DNA from: Climacium dendroides
Lineage: Eukaryota; Streptophyta; Bryopsida; Hypnales; Climaciaceae
Length of the DNA stretch: 64,000 bases
Direction: 5' to 3'
Assembly (NCBI GenBank): GCA_950106755.1
Contig: OX467090.1
Span: forward strand, 4,216,001-4,280,000
This document shows, in pieces, positions 1-11,169 of this stretch; the first letter of the stretch is position 1, and each line of letters begins with the position of its first letter. Made by a program: the position numbers and the translations under genes. The notes beneath the pieces are model-generated. The model was not told the DNA's origin and did not search any database. It saw only the letters and a list, made by a program, of their open reading frames with translations.

Positions 1-1082
1 AAGTTCCAACTAGGATGTTGGATGAAAAACAACCCATTGTCCTTTATGACTACATTATCAAGAACAACTTGTTCACAATGACTATGAGTTCCCAAATTTG
101 TACCATTCAATAAATAAATTTGTTCTTGTAGTAAAAAAAACTTCATTTTCTTCAAGTGATCCCAAATGAGCTCATTAAATACAATATTAATCATCTACAA
201 AGTAGAAGGTACTTTTTGCATTTATCCATCATACTACTAAAATCATAAGTCCCTCTGTAATATCACAAATGCTACCATTAATACTAGGGGCTCGTGTGTG
301 CTATGCTACGCATTCATTGTACCACATATTAGTAAAAATTTGATATATTTGAATAGAATACAGGATAACGATTTCAATAAGTCTTTAAAATAATTATTTT
401 AATATTTTTATAAAAATATTTCCAATCATGCATAGTTACGTAGAAATCATATTTTCACATAATGTGATATTATTGAAATAGAGTAGCAGTTCACAATCAC
501 CTTTGTAATATCAATTTTTACAAAGAGTGATATTATAGAAATAATATAGTCATTGCAATTGAGGTGATATTAAAGAGGATCAATATGGTGATGTTATAAA
601 GGTAGCAATTCCATTGCTTTTCTTGACTTTGTACTTCTTTTGCATTTCACAAAAAAAAATTTGAAAAATTAAATTTTTTTTTCTCACAGATAGTAAATTT
701 ATCTATGATTGTGGGATGATTTGATTTATTCCATTTAAATTTGTTATGTGAAAGTTATGGACAATCTTATTTTTTAAGCAATTAGATCATCCTCTTGAAA
801 AAATAGCTTATAGGATTCATTTTTTAATGCAATTTTCACAATTTTTTCACAAAAAATTGTTTGACAAGGTTAAAATTGTTTGACAAGGCAAATTTTGAGT
901 TGTTTTTGAAAAAAGAATGGCCTTGGAACTTTAGGGGTTAACAGTCAGAAATTAATTTTGGGAGGTTAGACGTCTTGAAATATTTTTCCAGAAAATTTTC
1001 CTTGAAAGCCAAATGAAATTGGCATTTAACTCAAGTTGTTTTCATATTAATTGAAGCTTTGTGAAATTAGTTATGGACTTTT

Positions 1083-1738
1083 GAACTTGGAATGGCATCC
1101 CCCGCTACAAGCGTCCGCCTCCTGAAATGTACTCTGTTTGTACATGGACGGTGCAATAACAAAGCAGAATGTACCTCTGGGAATGTACCTCTGCGTTGGA
1201 GGACGCTTTAGGGCCGCAGCGGTTTCTGGGCTCCTCCTGCTTGAGCACTCCACCCCATCCAACTTCCCGCAAAGTCCTCCTCCTCTCTCCTTCCGGGAAT
1301 GCCAGTCCGCCTCTCCCTTCCTGCGAACTCCCGATCGAAGGAAATTCTTCAACGCCCTTGGCAGCTGGCGATGGCGCACGAGCTAGCTTGGGTCCCCATG
1401 GCGGAACTTCCAGCGGCAGGCAATCAGCTGTGCCGAAGGCCTATCCGTCTGAATTCGACCAACTCTCTTGAATTGATTTGCGATTCCTTTTCCTGGGAAA
1501 GTCCCGTCCTCCCAACCTCCCGGAGGACATGTCAAGCTGCGATTTCTGGGTCGTCGTTAGAAACCCGTCTTCGCGTTCCCAACTTGTTTTCACACCAGAA
1601 TATTCTTCAACTAGTTTCACTGGAATTCGATCTCAAGCTCCGTCTGGGTCTCATCAATTTATCTTGTCTGGCAAGGCGTCAGTTCTCCGCGTTTGAACAG
1701 AACAGCGTGAGTTGACGTGAAATTGGAGATCAGGAGAA
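1083..1738 (+). promoter_or_regulatory. GC-rich region upstream of the three-repeat SKWRPP ORF
   Basis: A GC-rich island between AT-rich sequences, immediately upstream of a TATA box. Several overlapping frames are open in both directions, as expected of GC-rich DNA, and none shows a recognisable motif or ATG-led conservation, so I do not call a protein. The right-arm copy lacks about 19 bp here. Promoter or 5' regulatory DNA is the simplest reading. Confidence 0.3.
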
Positions 1739-1746
1739 TATAAATA
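1739..1746 (+). promoter_or_regulatory. TATA box
   Basis: TATAAATA, a perfect plant TATA box, 268 bp before the ATG at 2007. A start near 1770 would give a leader of about 240 nt. Confidence 0.6.
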
Positions 1747-2006
1747 CCACCACTGGAATGAACCAAAACATTCCCTCATTCTGACTGAGTGATCAATTGC
1801 AATACAAACTGAAGAAGGGATACGTACTGCGACTGCACAAAGCTAGGGATCGAGAAACTCGACGTAGTTCAATCTGCAAGACTAACTTGAAATATAATCG
1901 TAGAGCTGTTGTTTGATTGATACAGAGCTTGGGTGGAAACTCTCAAAGTCTTTGTAAGAGATTTGCCCCGAGATTTTGATACAAGAAGTTGTGACCGATC
2001 GAGAGC

Positions 2007-2183
2007 ATGGCAGGTTTGGGTGATGGTGGTGGATCGAAGTGGCGGCCTCCGAGTAGGAGCGCCATGGGCGACGGCGGGTCGTCCAAGTGGAGGCCTCCGT
2101 CGAAGTCTGCGTTGGGCGATGGTGGATCTTCAAAGTGGAGACCTCCGTCGCAGCGTCCGACGGGTTGTTTGCAAGACGACTGA
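2007..2183 (+). CDS. Three-repeat GDGG-SKWRPP micropeptide ORF (58 aa)
   Basis: I do not recognise this family. From the ATG at 2007 the frame encodes 58 residues with three tandem units of 16 residues (cores at about 5-15, 21-31 and 37-47), each reading GDGG-x-SKWRPP followed by S-R/K-S-A. The units differ mostly at third positions (Arg CGG/AGG/AGA; Ser TCG/TCC/TCA; Gly and Asp codons vary), which argues for protein-level constraint in this frame rather than the open antisense frame. A TATA box lies at 1739-1746. There is no signal peptide or membrane segment; it is basic and low in complexity. The stop at 2181 is in frame, but a pyrimidine tract ending in CAG at 2217-2226 could be an intron acceptor, so this may be a first exon. 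The mirror copy is at 55841-56017. Confidence 0.55.
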   Translation: MAGLGDGGGSKWRPPSRSAMGDGGSSKWRPPSKSALGDGGSSKWRPPSQRPTGCLQDD

Positions 2184-2569
2184 GAATTGAAGACAAAGCA
2201 TTACCGCTTGTAGAAATTTCTTTCAGCGCCGGTGCATGCAATTGCCCCTCCAGCAGCAAGCTTCGACTTCGCAATCCAGCTGCAATTGAAGAACGCTCGC
2301 AATTCTTTCCATTGCTGCAATAATGGAAGCTAGAATTGCTAGTGAATGTCAGAGCCAGCGATATGGAAAGCCAAAGGGCCGGGGATACTAAGCTATCCCC
2401 TTCAAAATTCCATTTGGATGATTCTTGAGCTCCGAACTCACAAGTCACAATTAATTTTTTCAGATTGATCTCACTAGTAAGAGTAGTTCCTGATTCTTTA
2501 CGCGCACATCTGAGGATGTTGTGTCGGTGATTTGACAATACCACTCACGTACAGCCTTGAAAGTGGTCA

Positions 2570-4790
2570 TTGGTTCAGTTCAGTACGACTGTAAATATGA
2601 AAGGATTCAGTTGCCTTTCGTTTCCCCTTTCTGGGGTGGAATTTTTGCACTCTTCAATTGAAGGTTGTGCCTCTTTCACAAGGAAATTTAAATGTTCAGG
2701 ATTCTGTTGATTCAAGCGTTTCTGTGTTCGGTATTTGACTGTCGAAGTTGCTCGAGCTCTGGATTTCTGAGCTGAATTTGCAATCTGGTGCACTGGACGT
2801 CAATTTCGTAGAATTTTGTCGAGTAAATCTACTCCTGTCCTTTTAGAGCCTTGTTACAAATTTTGTTGCACTTAATTTCGCACTCTCTTCACAAATTTTG
2901 GTACACTCAATTGTGGCACTATTGACGCCAATGTAATGAAATTGACGATACGGAAAATCTGTGAACGTCTTCACCAGCAGGCCAGTTATGCAAACGTTGC
3001 AATGCCCCATTTCTCCAAATTTTCAGGATTCCTCGGTGGGCAAGTGTTTTTGGTTTTTTTTTGGCACACAATGAAATTTTATTCAACTGAGTCTGAAAAA
3101 AAGATACATCACCCCCCACCACCCCCACCACCTGGAGGCAAAGCCAGGGCAGAGCGCAAGCTTTTAGGAGTAGAACAAGGAGTCGCCTGTGAACTGTCGG
3201 TACGGCGTACTTCTCGGTCAGACTTAGTCTTGTGTTTTGGATTGAATGTTTGTCTTGTACTGGAGTCGAACTCAATTCTAATGCTGCCATAAATCTCACA
3301 GTGAAATTTTCCAGAGAAAGTGTTTGATAACGGATTGCAAAAATTCTCAGCGAAAAAGTGGCGCATCCTTAACGTGCAAGAGTTACAAGAGCCATCATGG
3401 CTGTCCTGTCGCTTTGTCAACTTGAGCCTGTGAGCATGACTTTGTTCTGCTGTAGTCATTATTTGCTTTTTTCTCTGGGGTGGCTCCAAGGATCTGATCG
3501 CAGCTACCCTTTTCTGACAAGTATTGCAAGCTCAATATATTTTGTAGCTACATATGTTTTGGTGATTTACAGAAGAATTCAACAATTCATTTTTTCTTTG
3601 AAATCGGACTAAATGTTCAATTACATTTTCTTCCTAGCTTGACTTTCCTACAAAGCTTGTTTCTACTGTACTCCGAGAAACTTGTTAAGATTTGGCCTTA
3701 TTTAGTGAGAAAGAGTGGTAAGATATGTATACTCATTGTGTGAACCCTGTGGGCACTACACCTATTTAGATTGATCAACTTCTCAATTTTTTTCTTGCAA
3801 TAGAACTGTCTACAAATTTGAAAGCTGTTCACATGTATTTTGGTTAACTCATCCACAGTAAAAACACACTTCATAAGTTTGAATTGGGTGCCATTTGGGG
3901 CATACCTACCGTGGAATTAGTATTGAAAAACAAATCTAGTACCGGTATTATTTCCGAGTGGGGAATTCGGTAAAGAGTTTGAAATTGCTTGATATTGAAC
4001 GATGTCTACAGACTGAAGATATCAGTATTAACTTATTAATTTAGATTCAGTTCGCAATCATCCGCGTTGCAATTCCGTCTACCGACTAACTACAATTCTA
4101 CAAAGTGGAAATTCCATTTTCAATTCATATTTTTCCATTTGCACCAGTCCACACTACCCAGGATGTCAATCTCACCATCACCACCACCGCCGCCAATTGT
4201 TTCTTTTATAAGTCTAATGGGAAAAAATGGTGGAAAGGTGGCAACTCACTTTCTAAAGTGCACAAATACCGTGTCATCACGTGAACCCAAATTGAAAGTT
4301 CATAACCAGTGATGATTTATTAACTCCTGTAAAGGTCACGGTCCTTTGGGTGCACCAAATTTCTAAAACTGTGAGGTGAGTTGTGTTCTAAAGTGCAACA
4401 TAGAAGAAGAAGTTTTTGTGGTGGTCTTCAATTAAAATTCGTACCGTGTGGATGATAGATTAAAATATCATTGTGGTTTGATCTACCACCCCTAGTAGAA
4501 AAGAATTTGTAGGACACTAAGCTACTAAGCTACAATGTCGAAGGTGGATGTCAAAAATCAATATAGAAACCAAACTTTGACATTGTACTAACTTAGTGCT
4601 TCTAAACCTCTTTTCTATTACAAGCGCGTTTTACATTAATATTTAAATGACCAAGTGATCATTCAACGTACACAAGAGATTTCGGGTAGTTTTGCACCAA
4701 GTAAACTTGGGTTGAATGTTCATGAAATTTTGACACAAGGTGTGAATGTGTATCCCCTTAGTGGGAATATAACCTTTTTTTCCAATTGGG
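2570..4790. other. Intergenic region with a G/C-only tract, no gene recognised
   Basis: Mixed-composition DNA downstream of the three-repeat ORF. It includes a C-rich tract (CACCCCCCACCACCCCCACC at about 3108-3127), a GC-richer stretch 3130-3420 and a CAT/CCG trinucleotide run near 4172-4195. Frames up to 126 codons are open in both directions, but none is supported by a motif. Mirrored at about 53230-55450. Confidence 0.3.
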
Positions 4791-4798
4791 TGCCTGGA

Positions 4799-5268
4799 TC
4801 ATGAGTTCTGTTGCCTTGAACTAGATTTAAGTAGCTCCAGCAACTTTGGGCAGCATGTGCAAAACTCCTCTAATTCACAAAATGTGGAAAATACACTGGT
4901 GTAACTGACACGATACAAGATGCAAATGTCAAAAAACAAATCCGCCGTGGCTGCAAAGTAAGCTTGATAGTTGTTGAACTGGTTCAGTTGGTCCCTGGAG
5001 GAACCTGCCTCTTCTCTGTGCTCGCCTGTCGAGGCCACAGCTTGGACCCAACGAAGTTAATTTCCTTCGCAAAGTCCGCTTGCCTCGCTGCCGGCAGACT
5101 TGCCGGGCAAGCTGGGACACCGAATCCGTTGCGTCTTCCGCAAGTAACAAACCATCCAATATCAGAAGAACTTGCTTTCTGCGGATTCAGTGAGATTCTT
5201 CGGGTAAGTCTGTTGCTCCCGATTCGGCCCCACCTGCAGTCCTGCACAGGGCTACTGTAGTCCGTCAC
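4799..5268 (-). other. GC-rich island, possible exon, unassigned
   Basis: A sharp GC-rich block in AT-rich surroundings, with reverse-strand frames of 94 and 79 codons. Both begin at GTG, so no ATG-led product is visible. The right-arm copy (52753-53222) differs by about one base and keeps the frames. A TATA-like TATAAATTATT lies upstream at about 5420 (reverse strand), between two copies of TACTCCGTA. It could be an exon of an unrecognised gene, with weak support. Confidence 0.2.
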
Positions 5269-5731
5269 AGACTTGAAGAATTGCTGCGAAATGCGTGCGT
5301 GGCTCAGGGAATTTGGTCCGGGACTTTCACTGTAACTTATGCTCCGTACAAGCTTAAGTTGGTGATGTGGTGATCACTGAGGAGGGTATAACTGAAGAAT
5401 TACAAGTAAAATACTCCGTAAATAATTTATACTCCGTAATACAGTAAGGAGAGGAATGATATCCAAGGCGGGATTCAGTGCAACGTTCGGAACAACCGGC
5501 GGCTGGTTCAGAGGTAGTCGGTGGAATTGGAAAAAAAACGGTTGCGATTGGAAAACATCGGGAAAAAAAACCCGGTGAAAAAATCTATAAGATTTCTAAT
5601 TTGAGTAAGATATAGAGAAACTAGCCTGACCCGACGCTTTGAAAAAATGGTTCAATTTAATTGGGAATTGAAAGTGAAAGTCGCCTGTAAAAACTCGAGA
5701 AAATTCCAGAACGCTCACTCAGTGGTGGCTT

Positions 5732-5752
5732 TTCTCTTCTCTCTCTCTCTCT
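5732..5752. repeat. CT microsatellite
   Basis: (CT)n run just before a T-rich stretch. Mirrored as GA at about 52269-52290. Confidence 0.8.
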
Positions 5753-6487
5753 GTTGTTTTTTTAATTTTTTTTACACAAATGACATCAGTTGACTGAAAG
5801 TCAGTTCATCCGTCAGAGCGATTGAAAAGTCACAGACTGAATTGGCTGCAGGGTAGCTTGTCTGTGACGGAGGTTTCACGAGAGGTTTCCGTCAGGGAAC
5901 TGAGGCAGGAAGCTCATTCGCCTTCGGTTCTTGTGCATGGATATAACTTTATAAGATTCACAATTTTTTTTTAATATTTTACTATTGAGTTTTACTATTA
6001 CCCATGTGTTTTGGTCAACTTTTTTTTCGGAGAAATGACACATTGAATAGGTGGTCAAAGTAAAAACATATAGCTTCCCATTGCGATTGGCTTGGCTAGG
6101 GGTGGGACTATTTCTATTTGCTTTTGGATTCTAAATGATGCGGCTCTCTTATAGCTCTACATGTTTTCAATAGAAATCTAAAAGCACCCCCTTTGTCATG
6201 ACGTCATGTATTGAATGTGCAAACGTGTGTTCATTGAATTCATTAAATGTCAACTTTCCAACCCAATGCCAACGCTTTCATCCCCAATTCCAAAACTTGA
6301 TATTAGGCTTTGAAAATTTTGGTCTACAAACCATGATAAGTCTGCTTACCTTATACGAAACCGTGTAAGCTATCTACAACAAGAAATATCTTCAATCTCT
6401 TTTTGAAATTGGCTTGAATCACCCTCCAAAGGACTCCTATCCAAAAGTCTGGGTCAGACTTGATTATAACTATAAGATGTGTATATT

Positions 6488-7040
6488 CGGAGGGTACACT
6501 TAATCCTACTACAACAAACAACGTGCAAACAAGTGGTTTCTAATAAACTATAATTTTAACTTCAAATTTTGAACATTGTTTACTAGTGATTATAGGATTC
6601 TACTCCCAAAATTTCAAACTCAAATAAAATATGGAATGATTTTTAGAAGAGGTTAAAAATGCACTAAAATGACATGTTTTTTTAACTCAAATATTTTTAG
6701 AGAACAAAATTAGATGAACATTGCATCAATATTCAACTCAAAATGAGCTTTCAATAGAGTTATTTTTAGGAATTTTTTGTTCATTTTTTAAACAATTTTT
6801 TCTTATATAATATAGGGGTGTGAAAGTTATTTTTTAGTTCTATAATGTATCTTTTTACTTAAATTTTTTTTAATTAATTATTATTAATAAATAAAACATC
6901 AATAATTCAACTTAAATTTTCAAAGTAGGAAAATCTATTCATATTTTTTCATTTAATTTTATTTCAAATTCAAAAAGTATATAGGGGGTCCAAAGTTTTG
7001 TTTGCATGCTAACATCAAAAAAGGGAGAGTGCACCCCCGG
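6488..7040. mobile_element. TIR element, 590-bp family, copy B (left)
   Basis: Outer ends GGAGGGTACACT and AGTGCACCCCCG are inverted. The interior, including TTATATAATATAGGGG near 6803 and ACAACAAACAACGTGCAAAC near the left end, aligns with the element at 16404-16990. No ORF inside, so non-autonomous. The ends are worn compared with copy A. Confidence 0.65.
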
Positions 7041-9238
7041 GTGTATATATTCATTTTTTTCATTGATAAACAACATATAAGAAGATGTAATAAAAATATG
7101 AAATAAAAAACTTTGAAAATAAAATTTAGAAGGCTAAATTGAGCTTGGAATGATGTTAGACCATATGAAGATAGATGTGGTCATTTAGGAATGTACTACT
7201 TCACGAAAAATGAATAGTAACTTGACCAGTATGACAATCGGGGTATTGGGACGCATAATAGTCTGCATTAAGGAAGGTTAAATTTCCAAAATTATAAAGA
7301 TACATTACAAAACGCAACTTAGAATAATAATTTGATGTTGGCTTTGCATAAACATTGTGAAAATATGATCCATAAATTACATCTACATAGACACATGGTT
7401 AGATCACTACTACACTTGTTATTATTTAATATCTATCAATAAAAAAATGTAACTATAAAATTAGATATTTCTTCTAAAATTAAACATAGATTGATTATTT
7501 GTAATATGTGTAAGTTATGAATAATTTTTTCTTTAAGTTTAAAACATTGAGTTCTAATTTTTTTAATGATTATTATATTATTCAAATATTCAAGTCATGT
7601 TTGAAGGATCACTTTTTCAACTAGAAATGTTACATTTTTAGGTGAAACATACTTGTAACTTTTGAACAATAGAATACTTGCAAAGCAAAGTTGTGATGAA
7701 AGATCTATACCATACAAAGGTTAGAAGAAGAATTCATAAACAATGAGACCGATGTGAACACTATGATTTTATGTGGCTCTTTGTGTTCATTCATTATTCA
7801 AAATTTGAACATTTGGTTTTAAGGGTTTAATGTTATGGTTGCTTCATGTATACACCAAACAAATTATGAAGATACCAATTATTCAACAATAGATATTGCA
7901 AGTGCATGCAACATTGCATTGGGTCTTCATTTTTGAATTGCCAAGTGGACTTGTAGTATTGAACAAGTTGACATTCACATTTTAAAAACATTTCTCAAAT
8001 TCATTACTCACTAACTCAAAGCCCTTATAAAAATCTTATTTCCTTTATTTGAAATATACTTTGTATAACATGATCGCACTCTTCAAAATGCACCATCACA
8101 AATTCACAATGCCTCTGCATGATGTGTGTAGTTCCTTGTGATAAAATATTACCAATACTTCATATACAAACGACAATATACATATATCAAACAATAGGTC
8201 ATGAATGTGGTCACTTCTATTTGCATGGTTCCCAAAAGATCAATGAATGTATTGTTTTAAAGTATTGCCCTCTTGACAATGTTTTTTTGGAGAAGGAGTG
8301 GGGGACAACTTATTGCTCAAAAGCTATAAATTTTTTCACTACAAAAAAACAACTGTATAAATGACTTGTCTGCAATGACTGCAAAACAATCATTTTGTAA
8401 TCATTGTTGTGCTTGTAGTCAATGTGGACAAGTCGCATTTGTATCCTTGTTTTTTTGTAGTGTTTTGAAGGATTCTTTGGAGAAAGATTCACCTACTTTC
8501 AATGAACGGAATCACTCAATTGCTACAAAATCTAGGGATAATATTGCTCTATTACAGATTAATTTACACATGGTTGGTTGGATGAAAATGTGTGTTTTAA
8601 TCCACGTTTTGTACATGTTTCATCCACGTAGATGGATGTAAATAGCTTCCCCAATCCACCTGCGCTGCCCCCCAAATAATGAAAAACACACACCTGCTTC
8701 TTCTGTCGTCATTGTCAATGCCGATTGGTTTCCGGAATCAAATGTGAAACTTGTCTGTCACGACACCATCGCAGGTGTCTGTACATCCGCGCGACGACTA
8801 AAGTTGCGATAACCTGCCAGCTCTGTCCCTCCATCAAGACATTGCAGACAGTAGGATCAGTGTTGAAGAAGTTGCACAAAAACGCATTAGTCCTCCGTCT
8901 TACATAAGTTAAATCTCTTCCTAATCCTTCAGAAATCAAACACATTACTAGCTCTTTCTGAAAACGTACCGAGTTCTATTCCATGTGTTTGCCTGGCATT
9001 GTTAGAAATGTACTCAGATACATACCAGGAAGCTAGCTAGTTTGATTGGTTCGTAGAGAAGCTACTAACATTTGTAGAAGCAGGTGTGAACTACTCACGT
9101 ACTCAAGCTTGTTTGGCTTGTTCAGATCGGTTGGACATGCAGTTTCTTGAGTTCTTCAATTCAGAGCACATTCAACGGCACGTGACTGTCTGATTAGGAC
9201 GGCATTGCAGCTTGGGTTGGTTGTAACGTAGATATCCA

Positions 9239-9322
9239 ATGGCCGATACTGCAGGAGATGGCGGTGGTTCCAAGTGGAGACCTCCTCAACACTTCTGCTG
9301 CAGCAGGGAACTTGTAACATAG
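9239..9322 (+). CDS. Single-repeat GDGG-SKWRPP micropeptide ORF (27 aa)
   Basis: The ATG at 9239 starts a 27-codon frame whose residues 6-16 are GDGGGSKWRPP, the same core as the 2007-2183 ORF, followed by a Cys-containing tail (QHFCCSREL). The ATG lies in a good plant context (CCAATGGCC). Function unknown. No clear TATA box is visible upstream. A GT pair in the last codons (CTT|GTAACA) could be a splice donor, in which case this is the start of a longer gene. The surrounding 8.7-11 kb is almost perfectly conserved in the right arm (48384-48467). The spacer copy of this region stops just short of the ORF. Confidence 0.42.
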   Translation: MADTAGDGGGSKWRPPQHFCCSRELVT

Positions 9323-10733
9323 CTTCACATGAAGCAGGCCAAGTATCGAGCACATTGGTACCCAGAAACCAGGAATCGGTGCATTGCTGGCGTCGTTGAT
9401 GACTCACCTTGTACAAAAATTTTGAGCAATTAGCGGCAATGAGGTGGATCACAAGCTAGTAGTTCACTGGAACCGAATTATGTAAATAGACTCACACATT
9501 TTCTTATGAGGATTATTTCGCAGAGAGAATGGCTGAGGCAGGATTTGGGGTTCTGTGTAATCCAAATCAATTGCAGCTTGTATGGGTACGAGACAGTCTT
9601 GGGTGCATTGCTTGAGCTAGTCATGCTTTCAGAAACCGGATTACACTTTACACTCAACGCGCTCTAATTGCGCACTCTGTTTTTTGGCACATTCCCTGCA
9701 CATGCCCAGAATTTCTTAGGTTGTGGACAAATCGAATTGCAGAAGTTCCAAGTGAATGTCAAGTTTTGAACACTGAGCATGCTGCATTCGGAAGCATATT
9801 TTTTCCTGTTTGGAAACCCATGATGCAATTAGAGAGGGTTGGCTGGTTGAGTGTTCTTTGAGTATGTGGGGTTGCTGAAAACGACTCACGACATAGTTTG
9901 AATGTGTGAAAAGCGTACCAAAATCAATGATAGTGTGAGAAATGTGCAAGATATTCTAGAATGTTGTTTCTGAGAAGGAATATAATTTAGGAAGTCCAAG
10001 TAAGTGCAAATTACCGTAATTGTTTTTCACTCTTGAAGAATCACAAAGAATGGTGTCAATGTTTTGTTGCACGCTCAATTTGATGCACTAGGGAAGGGTA
10101 CGTTGAGAGTTCTTGTTCAAACATGTCACTCACGATCTAGAGTAAAGCGTGCTACAATCCAGAAAATTACATTTGAAAGAAGTCCGAGTGAAGATTACAG
10201 TCACGACTTCCACTCCCCAATAAACACAAAAAGTGGTGTCAATGTTTTTCTTAGCCTTCAATCTATGCTGCCGAAGTCTGTGATGCGATTGGAGAGGATT
10301 GAGAGTTATTGTTCCAACATGTCACTCACGACACAGTTTGCATTTGCGACAAGCGTGCTACATTCAATGACGATGAGTAATGCAAGTGTGCAGGATATTC
10401 GAACCTATGTCCTTTTATGAGGAAATACCATTATAGAAGTGAGCACTTTGCACATTTGGAGGTTGAACTCCACCAAACATGATTGTCGTCACCGTTTTGC
10501 TGATGTATTCCACTTGAATCGTTGCTAGACTCCCTTCTGCAACTTCTGCAAGTTGACTGCAATTGCGACTGTTCACTTGCTCCAAATGTTCACCATCAGC
10601 AGCGGATGGATCGGAAGTTTCAGTTCCTTTGCACTTGCATCCCGTCCAATCCGAAAAGCCGATGGAAAGGGCAACGGGGTGGCCGGCAACACGTAGAACT
10701 GTATATCAGCAGGCAGTTGTCAGCTTCGCTCTG

Positions 10734-10759
10734 GGGCCGTGAACTATTTCGCACGGCCC
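10734..10759 (+). other. GC-rich hairpin
   Basis: Perfect 8-bp stem GGGCCGTG / CACGGCCC with a 10-nt loop, conserved in the right-arm and spacer copies. Confidence 0.6.
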
Positions 10760-10978
10760 GGGGCTCATGCCCGTTACGGTTGAAGGCAGGGCCACACGAA
10801 AGCTGCAAAACAGACGGACACTATCACTCATCACTGGGAAACGGATTTAAGAGAGTATTAAGAGTGAACCCTCTTCCCGTGCCACCCAAATTCCAAGTTC
10901 GCCCCGCATCTACCTGTGGTGTTCATTTTGTTCTGAAATACTTCCCTTGTGTACATAAGGTTTCTGCTTTTAGTGTGG

Positions 10979-11004
10979 TTTTAGGGTTTAGGATTTTTAG
11001 GGTC
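10979..11004 (-). promoter_or_regulatory. Telo-box (AAACCCTAAA)
   Basis: On the reverse strand the site reads CCTAAACCCTAAAAC with a second ACCCTAAAA beside it. AAACCCTA motifs are known in plant promoters of growth and translation genes. Kept at 46702-46727 and 29145-29170. No downstream gene is identified, so function is open. Confidence 0.4.
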
Positions 11005-11169
11005 TAGAGTTAGCCCAACAATCATAGTGAATAACAAGTATGCTTGAGTAGCTCTACAGAACAAGCACAAAAGATGTAGAAGGGAAATTTCATAGTTCTT
11101 GAAACCCAAATTAGGGTGATTGCAAGAAATCCTTGTCCTTTTTTTTTGTGCCCATGGCCTTGGACAAGT

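Larger units (their letters stand above)
5300..8700. other. AT-rich intergenic DNA
   Basis: Besides the CT run and the 590-bp TIR element, I see no gene. Frames at 8119-8641 are open but have no family signature. At 7204-7237 lies a single half of the hairpin that is complete in the right arm (50468-50612). Confidence 0.6.

Noticed and set aside
1882..2544. 220-codon reverse-strand frame across the three-repeat ORF, the longest open frame in the window
   Set aside because: It starts at a non-ATG codon, is antisense to the repeated SKWRPP frame, and no paralogue supports it. GC-rich repeats keep both strands open.
4984..5268. 94-codon GC-rich frame, possible exon
   Set aside because: No ATG start and no recognised residues; kept only as an unassigned island.
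5407..5446. Two copies of TACTCCGTA near a TATA-like site
   Set aside because: Too short to call a transposon or promoter with confidence.
8119..8641. Frames with HECGH and CNHCCACSQC, suggestive of metal-binding motifs
   Set aside because: Isolated motif-like strings in AT-rich DNA, two different frames, no domain-length similarity.
10522..11007. 161-codon frame shared by three copies
   Set aside because: TTG start, no motif, and sharing is explained by recent copying of the whole segment.
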